A stretch of 64,000 nucleotides of DNA from Atkinsonella hypoxylon (GCA_000729835.1 JFHB01000087.1:1-64000); one strand, 5' to 3'; counted from the first letter of the stretch, positions 1 through 12,459 are shown. The notes: generated from the sequence alone by a model not told the origin. Translations and numbers: made by a program.

Positions 1-209
1 AACAACGAAGAGACTGTGCGTAACAGAGGAGCTATATAACGGACTAGGTCTTTAACCTAGTCTTGTAATATAGATGCCAATTGTACAAGAGTTACACGAC
101 TTGTACAATACGTATCCTTTTGCCGTAGGGGTTAGGTAGAGGGATTGGGCTAACGCCCATATGGAGTGCGCAGGCATCCGCTATGGCCCAATTGGGCCAC
201 TCCATAACA
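1..209 (-). repeat. Edge of an unidentified LTR (minus strand), element continues left
   Basis: This stretch is far less AT-rich than what follows and is packed with palindromes: a 16-bp palindrome TGGCCCAATTGGGCCA (184-199), arms TATGGAGTG (160-168) and CACTCCATA (198-206), a hairpin GACTAGGT/ACCTAGTC (42-49, 55-62), and TTGTACAAG (81-89) facing CTTGTACAA (100-108). Read on the minus strand it would begin TGTTATGGAGTGG, which has the TGTT start common to fungal LTRs. I infer that it is the 5' edge of an LTR whose element lies left of the window. No partner LTR is visible, so the family is unknown and another kind of repeat is possible. Confidence 0.4.
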
Positions 210-1568
210 ATATTAACTATACCTTATTTAGCAGTAAACACACTAAAGAGCTATAGTATATATATACTTAGTATCTATTAAGCTTATGCTAATAATATAT
301 AGGCCCTCTAACTCTATATAAAATTAAGTATACTAAGAAGGCTAATAATAATATCCTAAAATTAGATATATATAGAACTATACTTAGTATATATTTAATA
401 TATATTTTGTATATTCTACTTCTTACACTATTTAGGAGACTAGCTATTGCACTTTAAAGATTTTACTAAATATAAGTTTATATATATAATATATATTATA
501 GATATAGGCTTATATTATATAGTTCTACTTTCTACTATTAATCTAGATCTATACTATAGAGGTAAGTTATAAGTTATATCTTATATATATATATATAATA
601 CTAATTAAATATTAAATAAAGAGCAATAGAATAAAGCTTCTAAAGTTTAGAATAACTATATATATTATATTCTTTCTTTATATTAAGACTATATACTAAT
701 ACTCTATAGTTACTTTATTTATACTAAGTTTAATTGTATTTATAAGCACACTATTCTATAAGGTAGATCTAGCGCTGTATATAATATTATAGATATATAT
801 AGTATATATACTAATTACCTTTAGATACACTATTATATAATAGATAAGTATAAACTTAAAGGTAATTACTTTCTTAATATATTAAGGTTATATAAACTAT
901 ATACTAATGTAAAGTAGTATAGATAAATTTCTATTAGTAAATTATAGATAGAGAAATAACTTATAGCTGCTAGTATATATATATATATATTATATACTAC
1001 ACTTATATTAATGTTTTACTAGTGCTATACTTTACTATATTCTCTACAGTTACTAGTGTAATAAAGATTTTATAACTAAGCTATATATATAAGTATACCT
1101 ACCTTATATCTATAATATATATATTAATCTAGATATTAGTTAGATATAAACTAACAACCTATACTATATATTTATAGAGGCTTTAGACATAAAGGTATAA
1201 GTTTAATACTATATATTATACTTCTTTTATATATATATAACCTTTATTTTAGGGCACTTAATTCTATATAGGCTGTAAAATAGAGATCTAGGTTCTATTA
1301 TAGGGTATATTATATATATATTTTATATACTTAATATATACTAACCTAATATAGATTAAGTATATTAACCTTAAGCTAGTAATTAAACTATTGCCTAGCT
1401 CTACTAAAAGAGTCTAGAAGCGTAAACCTATATATATTATATATATAGAATATATATTAGCCTTTACTTATATATAATAGATCTTCTCTTTAACTATTGT
1501 AAGTAAAGTAGAGAAGGAGAAAGAGGAGAAGGTAAGGCCTACTTATAAGTATATACTATACTATATAT
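210..1568. other. AT-rich background, no recognisable gene
   Basis: About 1.4 kb of extremely AT-rich DNA with many short (TA)n runs and stops in every frame. A purine-rich patch lies near 1505-1535. I see no domain, RNA gene or terminal repeat. It is probably an older RIP-degraded repeat and it formed the left side of the target of Gypsy copy G1. Confidence 0.6.
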
Positions 1569-2050
1569 TTTATCGCCTCAAAACCAAACCCCTAAATGAC
1601 CATGCAGCCTACACCAAAGTAGGTGTTAATATAGCGTACGTTAAGATCGAAGAGGATTAGCAGAGAGCGAGATATTTAACGGTATATACTATTAAACAAT
1701 AGCAGGTAAGAAGATTAAATAGTTAGAAAAGGCAGAAATAAAATATTAATTACAGCTTAGAAGATATATATACGCAAAAGGAGCTAAATGTATTAAAGAG
1801 TTAAGGAAAGCGTTAGTGTTAGTAAAGTAATGTCTTTTAAGTATTAAGCGTTATAAATTAAAGTAGGCTAAAAGATATTAATTAATTAAAAAGAGCAAAA
1901 GCTAAAAAGAGCTAGTAGAAGCTGCTTATACACTTACTTTTTTCTATCTAGATGTTTAGGCAATATACACTCTTATAGAAAAAAATCTATATATAGCATC
2001 CCTTATAAAGCTAATATAAGAGCGCAAGGGGGTAACCCTACTGCAATATA
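1569..2050 (-). repeat. 3' LTR of G1
   Basis: Plus-strand reading starts TTTATCGCCTCAAAACC and ends in a RIP-changed form of CCGCCGCGACACA. The outer end (about 1569-1690) keeps many CpA and CpG sites, while the inner end is strongly mutated. Just inside it (2051-2063, read on the minus strand) is the purine-rich AAGAAGGTAT, a likely polypurine tract. Confidence 0.9.
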
Positions 2051-2079
2051 ATACCTTCTTAGTTATAAATAAGCTTATA

Positions 2080-5000
2080 AAGTAAGACTTATAAGTAACT
2101 TAACCCTTTAGCTAATTCCCTTAATCCTAAAGTTTTAATCCCTTTATCTCTTATAATAGCTTTAGCGTCTTTAGTGTATATAGTAGTGTCTCTTTTACTA
2201 GTAATAGCGTTTTTATAGCTAGGCGCTTTTCTTTACAATAAGTAACTCTTTTTTAGCAATTTACACTTTATTTAGTTACTCTAGATATAATTAATTAGTG
2301 TCTTTTATTAGCCTTAATTATCTCTTGCTAAGCGTTAGAATAGAAGAGGGCTAGTAGTATAACACTAAGGTTTATATTAGTAATAGAATTATAGGCTATT
2401 ATAGGTTGTTTAGTAATATATCTTTAAGCTAATACTTCTATTTAATCCTTTATAGTATAGTATTCTTTAGCTTTAAGCGCTTATTTTACTGTTCTTATAA
2501 TCTCTTTATCCCTTTACCTAGATTTTTACTTCTACACTAATAGTTCTATAAAATGTAAAGATAGTAGCTAATGCTTTAAGTTCTATAATTGTTGTAAAAG
2601 CTAGTTCTTACTGTAAGATTCTATTTAATCTCTTTATATAAGATCTTATAGTATACTAGAAATTCTAGTAAAGACCTTTAAATTATTTAGCAGTAGTAAT
2701 AATAAAGGGCTTTATAAATTAGTTATAGGCTATAGTAGTACCTTAAACGTTATAATTAAAGACTTCTTTTATACAAAAGGAAGTAGCTTATAATATATAA
2801 AAGCCTAGCTAGGCTTACTTATCTACATTAGAAGATATAAATACTGTTCCTTTACTGTTATTACTGCTTTAATAGTTCTATTATAGATAATAGAATTGCT
2901 ATTAAACTAAATAGTAGCAATAAACTAATTCTCCTAAAGTTATATAAGCATTTATCTATTAACCTCTATTAACTATTTAATTACTTAATTATAATTACTT
3001 AAGGTAAATTTCTAGGCATTAAGCTTCTTTAAAATAGAAATTCTACTATTAGTTATCTATAAGTAATATCTTAAGACAAAATGCTTTATAGTATCTTCCT
3101 AGAGATAGCTAAGGTTAAAGCCTATAGTCTTAGCTTTTTTAATAACTATATATCTATTTATAAAACTAAGCTTATTTACTGCTATTATATATAGAACTAT
3201 TATAACCCTATTAGTACCTTTACAGTAGTTATAAGACTAATTAATAGAGTTATTAGTTATAACTTAGTTGTAAAGGTGCAGTTTAAATTTGTTCCCTAAT
3301 ATTTAAGTAATTCTATAGTTACTATATTAAGTGTAAAATATATTATATAAGCTGTTGCTAATAAGATTAATTAGAAGATACTTAACTAAATAATAAAGCG
3401 TCTATATTAAGAAGGATAAATAGGTATATCTATATTTCTAGTTGCTTTTCTGCTTATAATATAGTACTAAAATTGCTTAAAATAGGTATAAATACTAAAG
3501 AAGCTATAAAGTTTATACCTAACTATAAACTACAGCTTTAAACCTTTTAATTCTGCCTTTAGGTTCTATATTAAAGTAATAATAGTATTCCTTTAAGTAA
3601 TTAAAGATAAAATAAGTTTAGTAGTTATTAAAGAAAAGAAAGCTAGTAATAAGTCTTTATTTACTTATTTTGTTATATAAGGTAGAAGGGTTATAGCTTA
3701 TATTATAACAGTAGGAAATAAGTTAAAATCTATCTTTAATTCTATATACCTTTTAACCTATAAGTCTTACAATCTTACTTTAGTTTATCTTTTCTATATT
3801 AATTATAAAAGACTCCTTAAAGATAACTACTGTACACTTAATCCTATAAGTAATAATCCTTACTATAGCAGTAAGCTAGAATTAATCTAACTATCTACAA
3901 TAAGTCTTTTGCTTAAAGAACTTTATTAGAAAGCTATAAATATTATTAAGATAATTAAACTAAATTGCTAAACTCTAGCTAAACTATATTAACTCTATAA
4001 GCCTAAAGTTATCTAAATTATAATTCTAATAAAGTAGTAGGCTAAAAGGAAGCTACTTAAAACATTACTAAAAGAGAGGCAGCTAGCGCTTATAGAGCTT
4101 CTTAAGAGGTAAATCTACTTAATCTTACTCTTCTATACAAAAGAAATTACTAACTAGCTTATAGACTTACACTATAATATAGTATATTAGTAAGTTCCTT
4201 AACGTTCTAAAGTAATATATTTATTCTTTATATATAACTTTAAAGCTAGTCTTAGAAATAGATTCTTAGTATTTATTTTCTATTTTAATAGTAAAGATTA
4301 AATAGCTTTTAAAAAATTAAAGGTAAAAAAGAGCTTAAGTAGATACTTATAATAAAAATATTATAAGAATAAAGGAATAAAGAGAGAGAGAGAGTAGAAA
4401 TATAGGCTATATTATAGCTAGTATTATCTTAATAAATCCTTAGTTAATAGCTGTTTATAATTGTTATAATTTAGTAGAGGCTAATAGTAAATATATACTA
4501 AAACTCTAATAGCTGTAAACTTATTAAGTAATTTATAATATTCTCTTTAACTAATTATATTTATCTTCTTTCTTTCTTTTTATAACTACTTTTCTATATA
4601 GTCTCTTTCTTATTATCTTTATTAGTACCTTTAATTATTTAATTATAGCTAAAAAGCTTCCTTAAAACTATAAGAATCTTATAAATATATAGAATATTAT
4701 TAGCAAAAGAATCCCTTTTACTACTCTCTTTTATTAAGTTACTCTCTCTTAGAATAGTTAAATAAATATCTTTCTTTTAATAATACTTATTAATATAGTA
4801 AGTCTTTTATAAAAAAGCTTTTAATTACACTTTTATTCTTTTATTATACTAATAAACCTTACCTCTTTAGTATAAATTTACCTTTAAGCTTTAAGTCTAT
4901 AGAGGCAATAACATTAGTGCTAATAGATACTTAATATACACTAAAGTTACTTTTTAATAGAGTTCTATACCTAATATACCTCTAAGAGCTATTAAATTCT

Positions 5001-5650
5001 TTTATAATTAAAATCTTAAGGCTTAGTTTATTAATAGTACTGTAAAAGAAAGCTCTCTTTTATATAAGATTACACTAGAATTAGATATTAAGAACTTTAT
5101 CTTTATTTTAACTAAAATAGCTTATTCTTATAGATATTTCTATTATATACTTACTAATTATTAAAAGCACTATAAAGCCCTTTTAATCTTATTCTTTAGT
5201 AAAGAAAATAGTATATTTTACTTCTATTACACTAATATATATCTTTAAATAGTTACTTTATTTAGGGAATATATCTACTTTCTATTTTATAGCTGTACCT
5301 CTTTTAAGGATATCTATAATAGCTTATACAGTAATTATATCTAAAGTAGCTTTACTGCTGTAAGCTATAAGTAGTAATTTGCAAAAGGCTATAGTAACTA
5401 TAGCTAGATTTACTATAATACTCTTTTTATAACGTTCTAGGGTAAAGACTAGGTAGATTAACTATTTATTCTTCTAAGGCTCTAGAAGGTTCTTTATAAA
5501 GATCTTTCTCCCTTTATAGTAGTTAATATTCCTTACCCTTTCCCCTAAATATTAAAACTACTAGAATTTTGCTAAAAGATTAAGTATAAATTGCTTAAAT
5601 TAAAAGAAAAAAAAAACAAAAAAAGGGTAAAGGCTAAGCAGCCTCTTTAG
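2080..5650 (+). pseudogene. Extra region 3' of pol in G1; candidate antisense gene, function unknown
   Basis: This 3.5-kb block lies between the pol stop (5680-5682, minus strand) and the 3' LTR and is present in all four Gypsy copies. On the plus strand, antisense to the element, the stretch of about 4600-5640 stays in one frame if TAA and TAG are read as mutated Gln or Trp codons, with segments such as YKITLELDIKNFIF, FAKGYSNYS, LFILLRL and VLYKDLSPFI. It ends in a Lys-rich tail (KYKLLKLKE) just before the opposing pol stop. A second frame runs from about 2700 to 4500. Stop density alone does not separate these frames from chance in such AT-rich DNA, and the mirror frame on the other strand is also fairly open, so strand and exon limits are inferred. 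I do not recognise the product. It has no visible start codon context or intron signals that I trust. Confidence 0.4.
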
Positions 5651-7112
5651 TTAAAATAGAATAAAACTATACTTATTTTTTAGTAGTTTTTAAAAACTTT
5701 TTATATATTCTATTTAATCTAGGTTTATAGTCTTAATTCTAATTAGCTTTAAATCTTTAAATAATCTTAATATACTATTATTAAATCTTAGTTAGTCTTA
5801 AATATATAAATAAATAAACTTAACCTCTTTTCTCCTTAAAGCTAAAGATATAAGAACTATAGTATTAGCTTTTATAAAAGCTATAATAAGTTATATATCT
5901 TAGTAAAGTTATAGGTAAATTACTAAGATTAAATAACGTTATTAATCTCCTTATAGCTTCTACGCTCTTCTTTAGGTATTATTAGTAGATAAACTTCTAT
6001 TATATACTTCTAATAATATTATAGTAAAAGGTTTACTTTAGTGTTATTATCCTTAAAATTCTCTTTTTAGTATAGCTATAATATATAGTCCTTAGAAACT
6101 ATTTAATCTAATATATTATACTAGGCATTAGTAGGTTATAATTTATTAGTATTTTGCTTAAAGTTGCTAGTGTCTTCGCTATACTAGGCAGTATATTATA
6201 GAGTATAGAGCTATTTATTAGCAGTAGAAGTCTACTATCCCTCTAGATTAAGCCTAAACTTCTTAATATAATCCCTAGAAATAGTCTTATTAAGCACTAT
6301 ACTATCTAAGGTCTTTAAACAGTAAGCACTAATAACTTTCGCTTAGCTATATACTTTAAAAGAACTATTTTATTATATTACTAACTTCTTCTTTATTAAT
6401 ATATCTATAACCCTTTATACATTATATATAAGAACTAAATCTCTTAAAACTAATTAATCTTTCTCCTTTTGCAATAATACCTCTTAGTTCTAGTTTATTT
6501 AATTAGCTAAGTATTGCCTAAATATAAAGACTTTTATATAAGCCTTCTAGATATCTACTTCCTTTTGTTCTAGCATTTTAACTCTTACTTTAAAGAGATT
6601 CTACATTATTGTAACTTCTAACTAATTAATTAACCTTTAAGTAGGAAATTTAACTTCTAAAGGAAGAATAAGCTTTTAACTGTAAATTAGGTAGAAAGTA
6701 GATTTACTGTATAACGCTTATACAGCTATATAGTCTACTAATAGTGCCTTATTTAGCAATTTAAACTACTTTCTGTTAGAACCTTCTATCTTTAAAAGGG
6801 TAGATATAAGCGTTTAATAACTAGCTTTAATAGGTAAATTAGCTTTTAGATTATACACTAATATCTTAATCCCTTTAATTCTAATAGCTTTAACTGCTTT
6901 TTTAAGATTTCTATGTATTTCTAGCTCTCTATTAAAAACTAGAAATTAGAAGACTCTAAATTGCGTAATTAGTCTTATTAGGAACTTCTAAATTGCTATA
7001 ACATTAGTATGCTGTACAGGGCGCGCTTCTACCTATCTAGTAAGGTTATATCTTGCTTCTAGAAGGTACTTAAAACTATAATTAAGTAGTATATATTAGG
7101 TGTTAATATATA

Positions 7113-7806
7113 TGTTAAAAATAAGCTACCCTGTATAGCCTATTTTTATGCCTACTAGTTGCTCTATCACGTGACCCTAACTAGGTCTTGTTACGTTGAT
7201 TTTTGGTAGAGATATCGCTGTTACTAGATGCAAAACATCTAGAATCGACTAAGGCAAAGTTGCCTAACCTATAGTCAACTTTAACTGCGATTTTCTCTAC
7301 AACTAGCAGTGGTAGAAATTCAAGAAGTATACCATTCGAAAGCTAAGAATTAGGGCTATTTAATAGTATAATTGTTGGATAGAGTTGCTTATAAGGGTTG
7401 CTTATTATTAGTGGAATTTGTTAAATTATGCACGTAGGCGTCTCGTTTATATAGCCGTAAGTCGATTTTTTTGTTTTTATATAGTAAATCTTTTTACAGA
7501 AATTATAAAGTAGCCTACAAGCTCCTTCTAGCGACTACAGCCTGCCAATATAGTTAGTAGGTCTATAAGGGACTAGAAAGATTTAAGATTCTACCTTTAC
7601 TGTTCGTTATAGCGCTCTTAATATAAAGATACTACTATTACAGTTATCTATTGCCTCTACGTGATTTAGTACTATACACTACAGCTTGATTTAAGCTGCT
7701 GCTGCTTCCACTACGTAATAATTGCTAGAAGCAATTACAGGTGCTAAATCTAAGAGACCACTACCCTCTTAGATATCTAGTTCTGTAATCCCTATTATTT
7801 TTAATA
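7113..7806 (+). repeat. 5' LTR of Copia-1A
   Basis: Begins TGTTAAAAATAAGC and ends at TAATA, just before the primer-binding site. It contains a foldback region at 7209-7297 with nested inverted repeats (for example CTAGATG at 7224-7230 with CATCTAG at 7236-7242, and GGCAA with TTGCC at 7253-7264), a CACGTG palindrome near 7169, and a hairpin TAATTGCT/AGCAATTA at 7719-7737. Four more copies of this LTR occur in the window. Confidence 0.93.
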
Positions 7807-7826
7807 GGTTATAAGCCTAGAAGACC
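7807..7826 (+). other. Primer-binding site of Copia-1A
   Basis: GGTTATAAGCC directly follows the LTR. Its complement GGCTTATAACC differs by one base from GGCTCATAACC, the anticodon loop of eukaryotic initiator Met tRNA, and the difference is a RIP-type change. Drosophila copia is known to prime with an internal half of that tRNA. The match covers only about 12 bases, so the primer is inferred. The same sequence follows the LTR of the second copy at 63574. Confidence 0.45.
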
Positions 7827-8756
7827 TATCTGCAAGCTGTTAGCCCGCTAAAAATCTACTATTGTGTACTGTATTACCCACTAGAAGCTATATTAAGACC
7901 TGCGCTAGCAGCTATTGCTGCTAAAAATTAGTAGCTTGCTGGAAGCTATTAATACCTGCTGCATATACATCGCCAGCCACTATACTAGTGTTTTTATTCT
8001 GCCTACCCTATACCTCCTGCACTCTATACACCCTATATATACACACTTTTAAAGCTATTCTTAATAGCTAGGTTCTATTGTTGCGCAACATTAAAATATA
8101 CATATCTGCACACATTACATTTACACTGCAAATCGTTTTATTAGGCACTGCTTAATCAATTATTTCTATTAAGAAATAAGCTTAGCGCTGCACTGCATCG
8201 CTTGTTGTTGTTATATCGTGCACCCTATGCACCTCTGTTAGTAGCTATACTACAATTTGTAGTGCACGCCTAATAGCTCTTGTTGCGGATATTTCTGTGT
8301 TTTCGGTTGCAGAATTAATTTATGTAGTAATCCCACTAGTCAGGATTTTAAAGTAGGAATTAGCTGGATATCCCTAAATTAGCTGTGCCTAGGTCTCTAC
8401 TGATTTACTGGAACCTAATTAGAGAAGAATCTCCTGAATTTTTTGGCTAAAAATAGCTAGGACCTATGTTTTATGCCTCTCGCAACCGCTTGTTAATCTA
8501 GTCTGCTATACAAATTGTATGCGCATATAGATTGCAATATAACGCAGCCTTTAGAGCCTGTTATACCTATTACAAAAGAAATTGGAGAAAAATCTCAGTA
8601 TAATTTCTGAAGATATAGGGCACTTCTAGGCCTATAATAGAGCAATCTATTGATATCTAGTAGAGGTTATTACTGTTATTTACTACCTTTTCCACTGTAA
8701 TTTAGGCTATAATTAGCTATAAAGAGCGTTAAATTAGCTATTAAAACCCTTAAAAT
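7827..8756 (+). other. Untranslated leader of Copia-1A
   Basis: About 930 bp between the primer-binding site and the first gag-like frame. It has moderate GC, short CTG/CAG-like runs and stops in all frames, and I find no domain. The same leader starts the second copy at 63594-64000. Confidence 0.6.
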
Positions 8757-10120
8757 AGCACTAAAAGGAACAGGCAAGGGAAAGAGCACAAGCCCTAAAC
8801 GGGGTAGTAGTTCTAGTACACTAGCTACAGCTGCTGCTACTAGCTTTCCTGGTCCAGTAAGGTCCCCCCCTCAGCCAGTAGATTCCTCTTCTAATAAAGA
8901 AGATTATACAGCTAAGAAGGCTTTAAAAGAAGCTAGATTAGCTTCTAAAAGAGTAGTGCAAGTCTATAATGTTTAAGCTAATCTAAAAGCTTAAATGGAT
9001 AAGCAACAAAAGACCCTAAATAGATTTATTAGGCATAGTAAAGCAAAACAAAGCTAAAATAAAGGTAATATAGCTGATTTACTAAGTAAATTAGATACTA
9101 TAATTATATCTATAGGTAATCTCTCTATAGAGTCTCCCTCTAAGGTAGTAGATCCTATTACTTCTAAAAGAGCTTCTAAAGTCTCTTTTAAAGCCCCTAA
9201 ACCTTCTAGTTCCTCTAATAGTGCTACTTTTCTGCCTACTTTTAATAAAGGCACTATAAAAGAGTTAAATAAGAAGGTCTACTTAATTCTAGAGGCTACT
9301 AAGCTAAAAGGCCCTAAAAATTTTAAACAGTAGAAGCAAGCTTTAACTATTTAATTTAGAGCACTAGGATTCCCTTAATTTATTAATAATCCTAGTATAG
9401 CTAGTACGTTAGTAGATTTAGAGCAAGCTATTATCCTTATAATTATAAGAGATAGTTGCTAATCTAGACCTTAAGCTACTATAAGCTAGCATAAGTCCCC
9501 TATAGATGCCTATAACGTTCTAGTTAGGCAATATTTGCAGAGTGCTGAAATACAACGTAGTACGCTATATGCTAGTTATTACAACTTATCGTTTTTGAAC
9601 TATAAGGGATCTTTAGAGGCCTTTAATGCTGAATTTAATAATTTACTAGCTAGATTACAGCTCTATAGTGTAGCTATTAATCCTATTAACTAGGTAAATT
9701 ATTATATTAATGCTTTAAAGAAGACCTTCCTTAGCTAGGCTAAAAGGCAGCAATATTCTATTAGAGCTGCTAGAGCACAAGGTTTATCTATAAAAATGCT
9801 GAATTTACAGTTCCTTATAGCTAACTTATTAGAAGAATAAAGAGATAAAAGCTCCTCTATATCTAAGGCTCTTAGTTATAAAGCTTCTAATTCTAATAGT
9901 TTTAATAATAATAAAGCTAACTAAGGAAAGAATCCTCCTAATTAGAAGAAGAATTCCAATTCTAATTCTAACAATTCTAATGCCTCTAAAGATACAGATA
10001 AAGCCTCTAAGAATAAGAAGAAGTAGAAGGGCTGAAGAAGAAGTAATAAAAATTCTAGGAATAAGGATAGAGAAGCTACTTTTGCTATAGGTTGTTATAA
10101 CCTATCCACTAGCAACTAGG
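8757..10120 (+). pseudogene. Copia-1A gag region
   Basis: The capsid-like part has YYNLSFLNYKGSLEAF near 9575-9625, followed by FNNLLARLQLYSV, which resembles the UBN2/Retrotran_gag capsid helices of Copia elements. An Asn/Ser/Lys-rich tail follows (9880-10060) and then GCYNLSTSN at about 10090, where a CCHC knuckle would be expected but is not complete. Whether the knuckle was lost by RIP or is absent from the family cannot be told from this copy. Confidence 0.75.
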
Positions 10121-10229
10121 ATACTATAGATTCTAATAGTGAATCTAGCAGTTTTAGTAGTGATGATTCTTACGATTTAGATACAGAATCTACTACTAGT
10201 GATACTAGTACTACTAGTAATAATACCCC

Positions 10230-10620
10230 TTCTTTTAACTATTCTAATGGAATAATTAAAAACTCCTTACTATACAATATAGGTTCTACCTATTATATAG
10301 TTAACAATAAGGCATTTTTTAGGACTTTTAAGCCTATAAAAAAGGGTAAAACTGCGCCTATTGCTACTAGAGGAGGTCCTATTTATCCTAAAGAACAGGG
10401 AACTGCTGTATTCTAGGTACTAGTTAGTATAAATCCAGCTAAATACAGGCCTTTAGCTCTAAAGGATGCTCTATATTGCCTAGGTTTAAATACCAACCTA
10501 ATTAGTGGTCTAAAGCACTATTTAACAGGGGGCACTCTCCTTAGAAATCAGCTATTTCTAGCTGATAGAAGCTGCTGTAGGCTTCTAAATCCTAAAAAGT
10601 ATAGTTTCTTTCTACAGCTT
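10230..10620 (+). pseudogene. Copia-1A protease region
   Basis: NIGSTYYIVNN at 10276-10308 aligns with the aspartic protease motif D-(S/T)-G-(A/S) of Copia elements. The catalytic Asp reads Asn, a G to A change in a TpG context if the preceding base is counted. ALYCLGLNTNLIS at about 10460-10510 matches the conserved segment downstream of the protease (VLYVPGLxxNLLS type). Confidence 0.8.
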
Positions 10621-11059
10621 AAGGGGCAAAAGACCCCTAGAGTGTGTAAAAACCACGCAAATCTCTCTTATATAGGATTTACTAGCAATAGTTATAATGG
10701 CGGTTATAATGCTAGTTATTCTATAGAGGTTTAAATCCCTTAACAGCCTAGTTTTAATCCTAAGGAATATAGCTGTATTAAGGAATTATCTAATTTTAAA
10801 GAAGAAGATAATACCAATAACGATGTTATAGAGCTATTAGCCCTAGTTCCTAAACGGGCTCCTAGTTAGATTCCTTCTAATAACAGGGATTTAGAAGGTC
10901 TAAATCCTAAGTTACTAAATATTAGAGGAAATAGCCGTCTAGATCCCTTAAACGAGGCCTGTAGTTCTTAAGAGATCTAGCAAGATAGAGAGCAACAGGA
11001 AGCTAGCTCTAATGATAATGCTAGTAGTATAAATCCTACTGCTTCTTCTTCCTATAAGA

Positions 11060-11990
11060 AGCTCCTAGAATTAGCTGCTACTTAGCACATTAGATTAGGG
11101 CATATAGGACTCCCTTTACTAAAGAAGACTGCTTCTATTACTAAAGGTATTCCTAATTTTATAAAAATCAAGGAAAAGGATTTTAACTGCCTAGCTTACA
11201 ACTAAGCTAAAGCTGTTAGAAGACCTAGCAAGTATACTATTCCTAACCCCCCTAGATGTTTAGATATTATAGAGGGAGATACTGTTAAAATAGAGCCTAT
11301 ACTGCACAATAAGAGGCCTCTAGTTCTTTTTCTAATTAATAGAAAATTACAGTATAAGTAGTCTTTTAATCTAGTTAATAAAGAGGGTTCTACTCTCTAT
11401 AGCTGTATTAAAGGCTTCTTTAAGGAATTAAAAAACCAGTATAACTGCTACCCTAAACACCTTTATTTTAATAGTAGTATAGAAATTAATACTAGGTTGC
11501 AAGCTTAGCTATCTTCTAAGGGTATTTACTTTAGCACCTCTTGCCCCTATATTTACAAACAGAATAGGCTAATAGAGAGAGCTATAAGGGTACTTCTAGA
11601 TCGTTTGCGTGCTACCCTACAGTAGTTATAATTACCTCTGTATCTATAGTCTTATATCTTTCCTGCTATAGTGGATTTAGTTAATACTACTGCGAATAGT
11701 ACTAAACTACTAAGTCCTAAACAGCTATATCTAGCTAATTTAGAGCCTTCTAGGACCTATAAGCCTAATTTTACTAAAATAAGGGCTATAGGCTCCTATT
11801 GCGAAGTTCTAATTCCTTTAGAACAACAATCTAGGTTGCAGAAGCTAGCTAAAAGAACTATTCCTAGTAGACTTTTAGCTACACTAGGTTCTAATGTATA
11901 TCTAATATATATCCCCTCTAAACGAGCTGTTATAAAGACTAGCTTCGTTAAAATTATAGAAGGAATAGGTCCTATTTTATAGGGCATCCC
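11060..11990 (+). pseudogene. Copia-1A GAG-pre-integrase and integrase region
   Basis: HIRLGHIG (11086-11109) gives the two His of the HHCC zinc site. The Cys pair further on reads FNCLAYN, so the second Cys has become Tyr. The catalytic core follows, with DIIEGDTVKI near 11265 and IERAIRVLLDRLRATL near 11570-11625. The last part, 11671-11982, is the longest uninterrupted true coding frame in the window. It runs from the late core into the C-terminal part with PKQLYLANLEPS and a VYLIYIPSKRAVIKT segment, the Copia counterpart of the VYDPxxxKVIxSRDV motif. The ATG at 11671 is internal, not a real start. Confidence 0.88.
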
Positions 11991-12459
11991 TAAGGTTCCT
12001 ATTGGTTCTATAGTAGATAATCCTTTAGAGGGAGAAATCGATAACTAGCAATTAGTGGATAATTATACTCCTAAGTATCCTTATCCTAGTTATCTAGATG
12101 TGCTGAATTATCCACTAGAACCTGTAGATTAAGCTCTTCTACTAAGCAACCCTATAGAAGCTATAGAGGCCCCTAAAGCCCCTATACCTATAGAAACACC
12201 TATAGAAGCTACTATAGAAGCTGAAGCTAATGCTGATGCTATAGATTTAGATAGAGACATATTTTCCTTAATTAAGGATCTATGCTTTAAGGCAAGGACT
12301 AAAGTAGCTATTACTTCTAATAGTAATAAGAATAAACTTTCTAACACGTAGAAGTAAGCCCTAAAAAGCTCTACTAAGCAGCATTAGATAGTGAGCTACC
12401 TATAGCGAATTTAAGCAGCTATTAGCTGCTAGAACCTTTAAATTTATAGGGAAAGACTA

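Noticed and set aside
481..620. (TA)n stretches as a replication origin or promoter
   Set aside because: Such runs occur all over the window as a product of RIP and carry no additional signal.
2700..4600. Zn2Cys6 transcription factor or DUF3435 (Starship captain-like) protein in the extra Gypsy region
   Set aside because: A YCYYCF segment and basic helices suggested it, but the Cys spacing does not fit and no tyrosine recombinase residues could be read.
9054..9254. 66-codon open frame, minus strand
   Set aside because: It is the mirror of the Ser-rich gag region of Copia-1A, which is coding on the plus strand.
11796..12347. Minus-strand open frames at 11796-11987 and 12129-12347
   Set aside because: Both oppose the Copia-1A pol frame, whose integrase and linker residues are recognisable on the plus strand.
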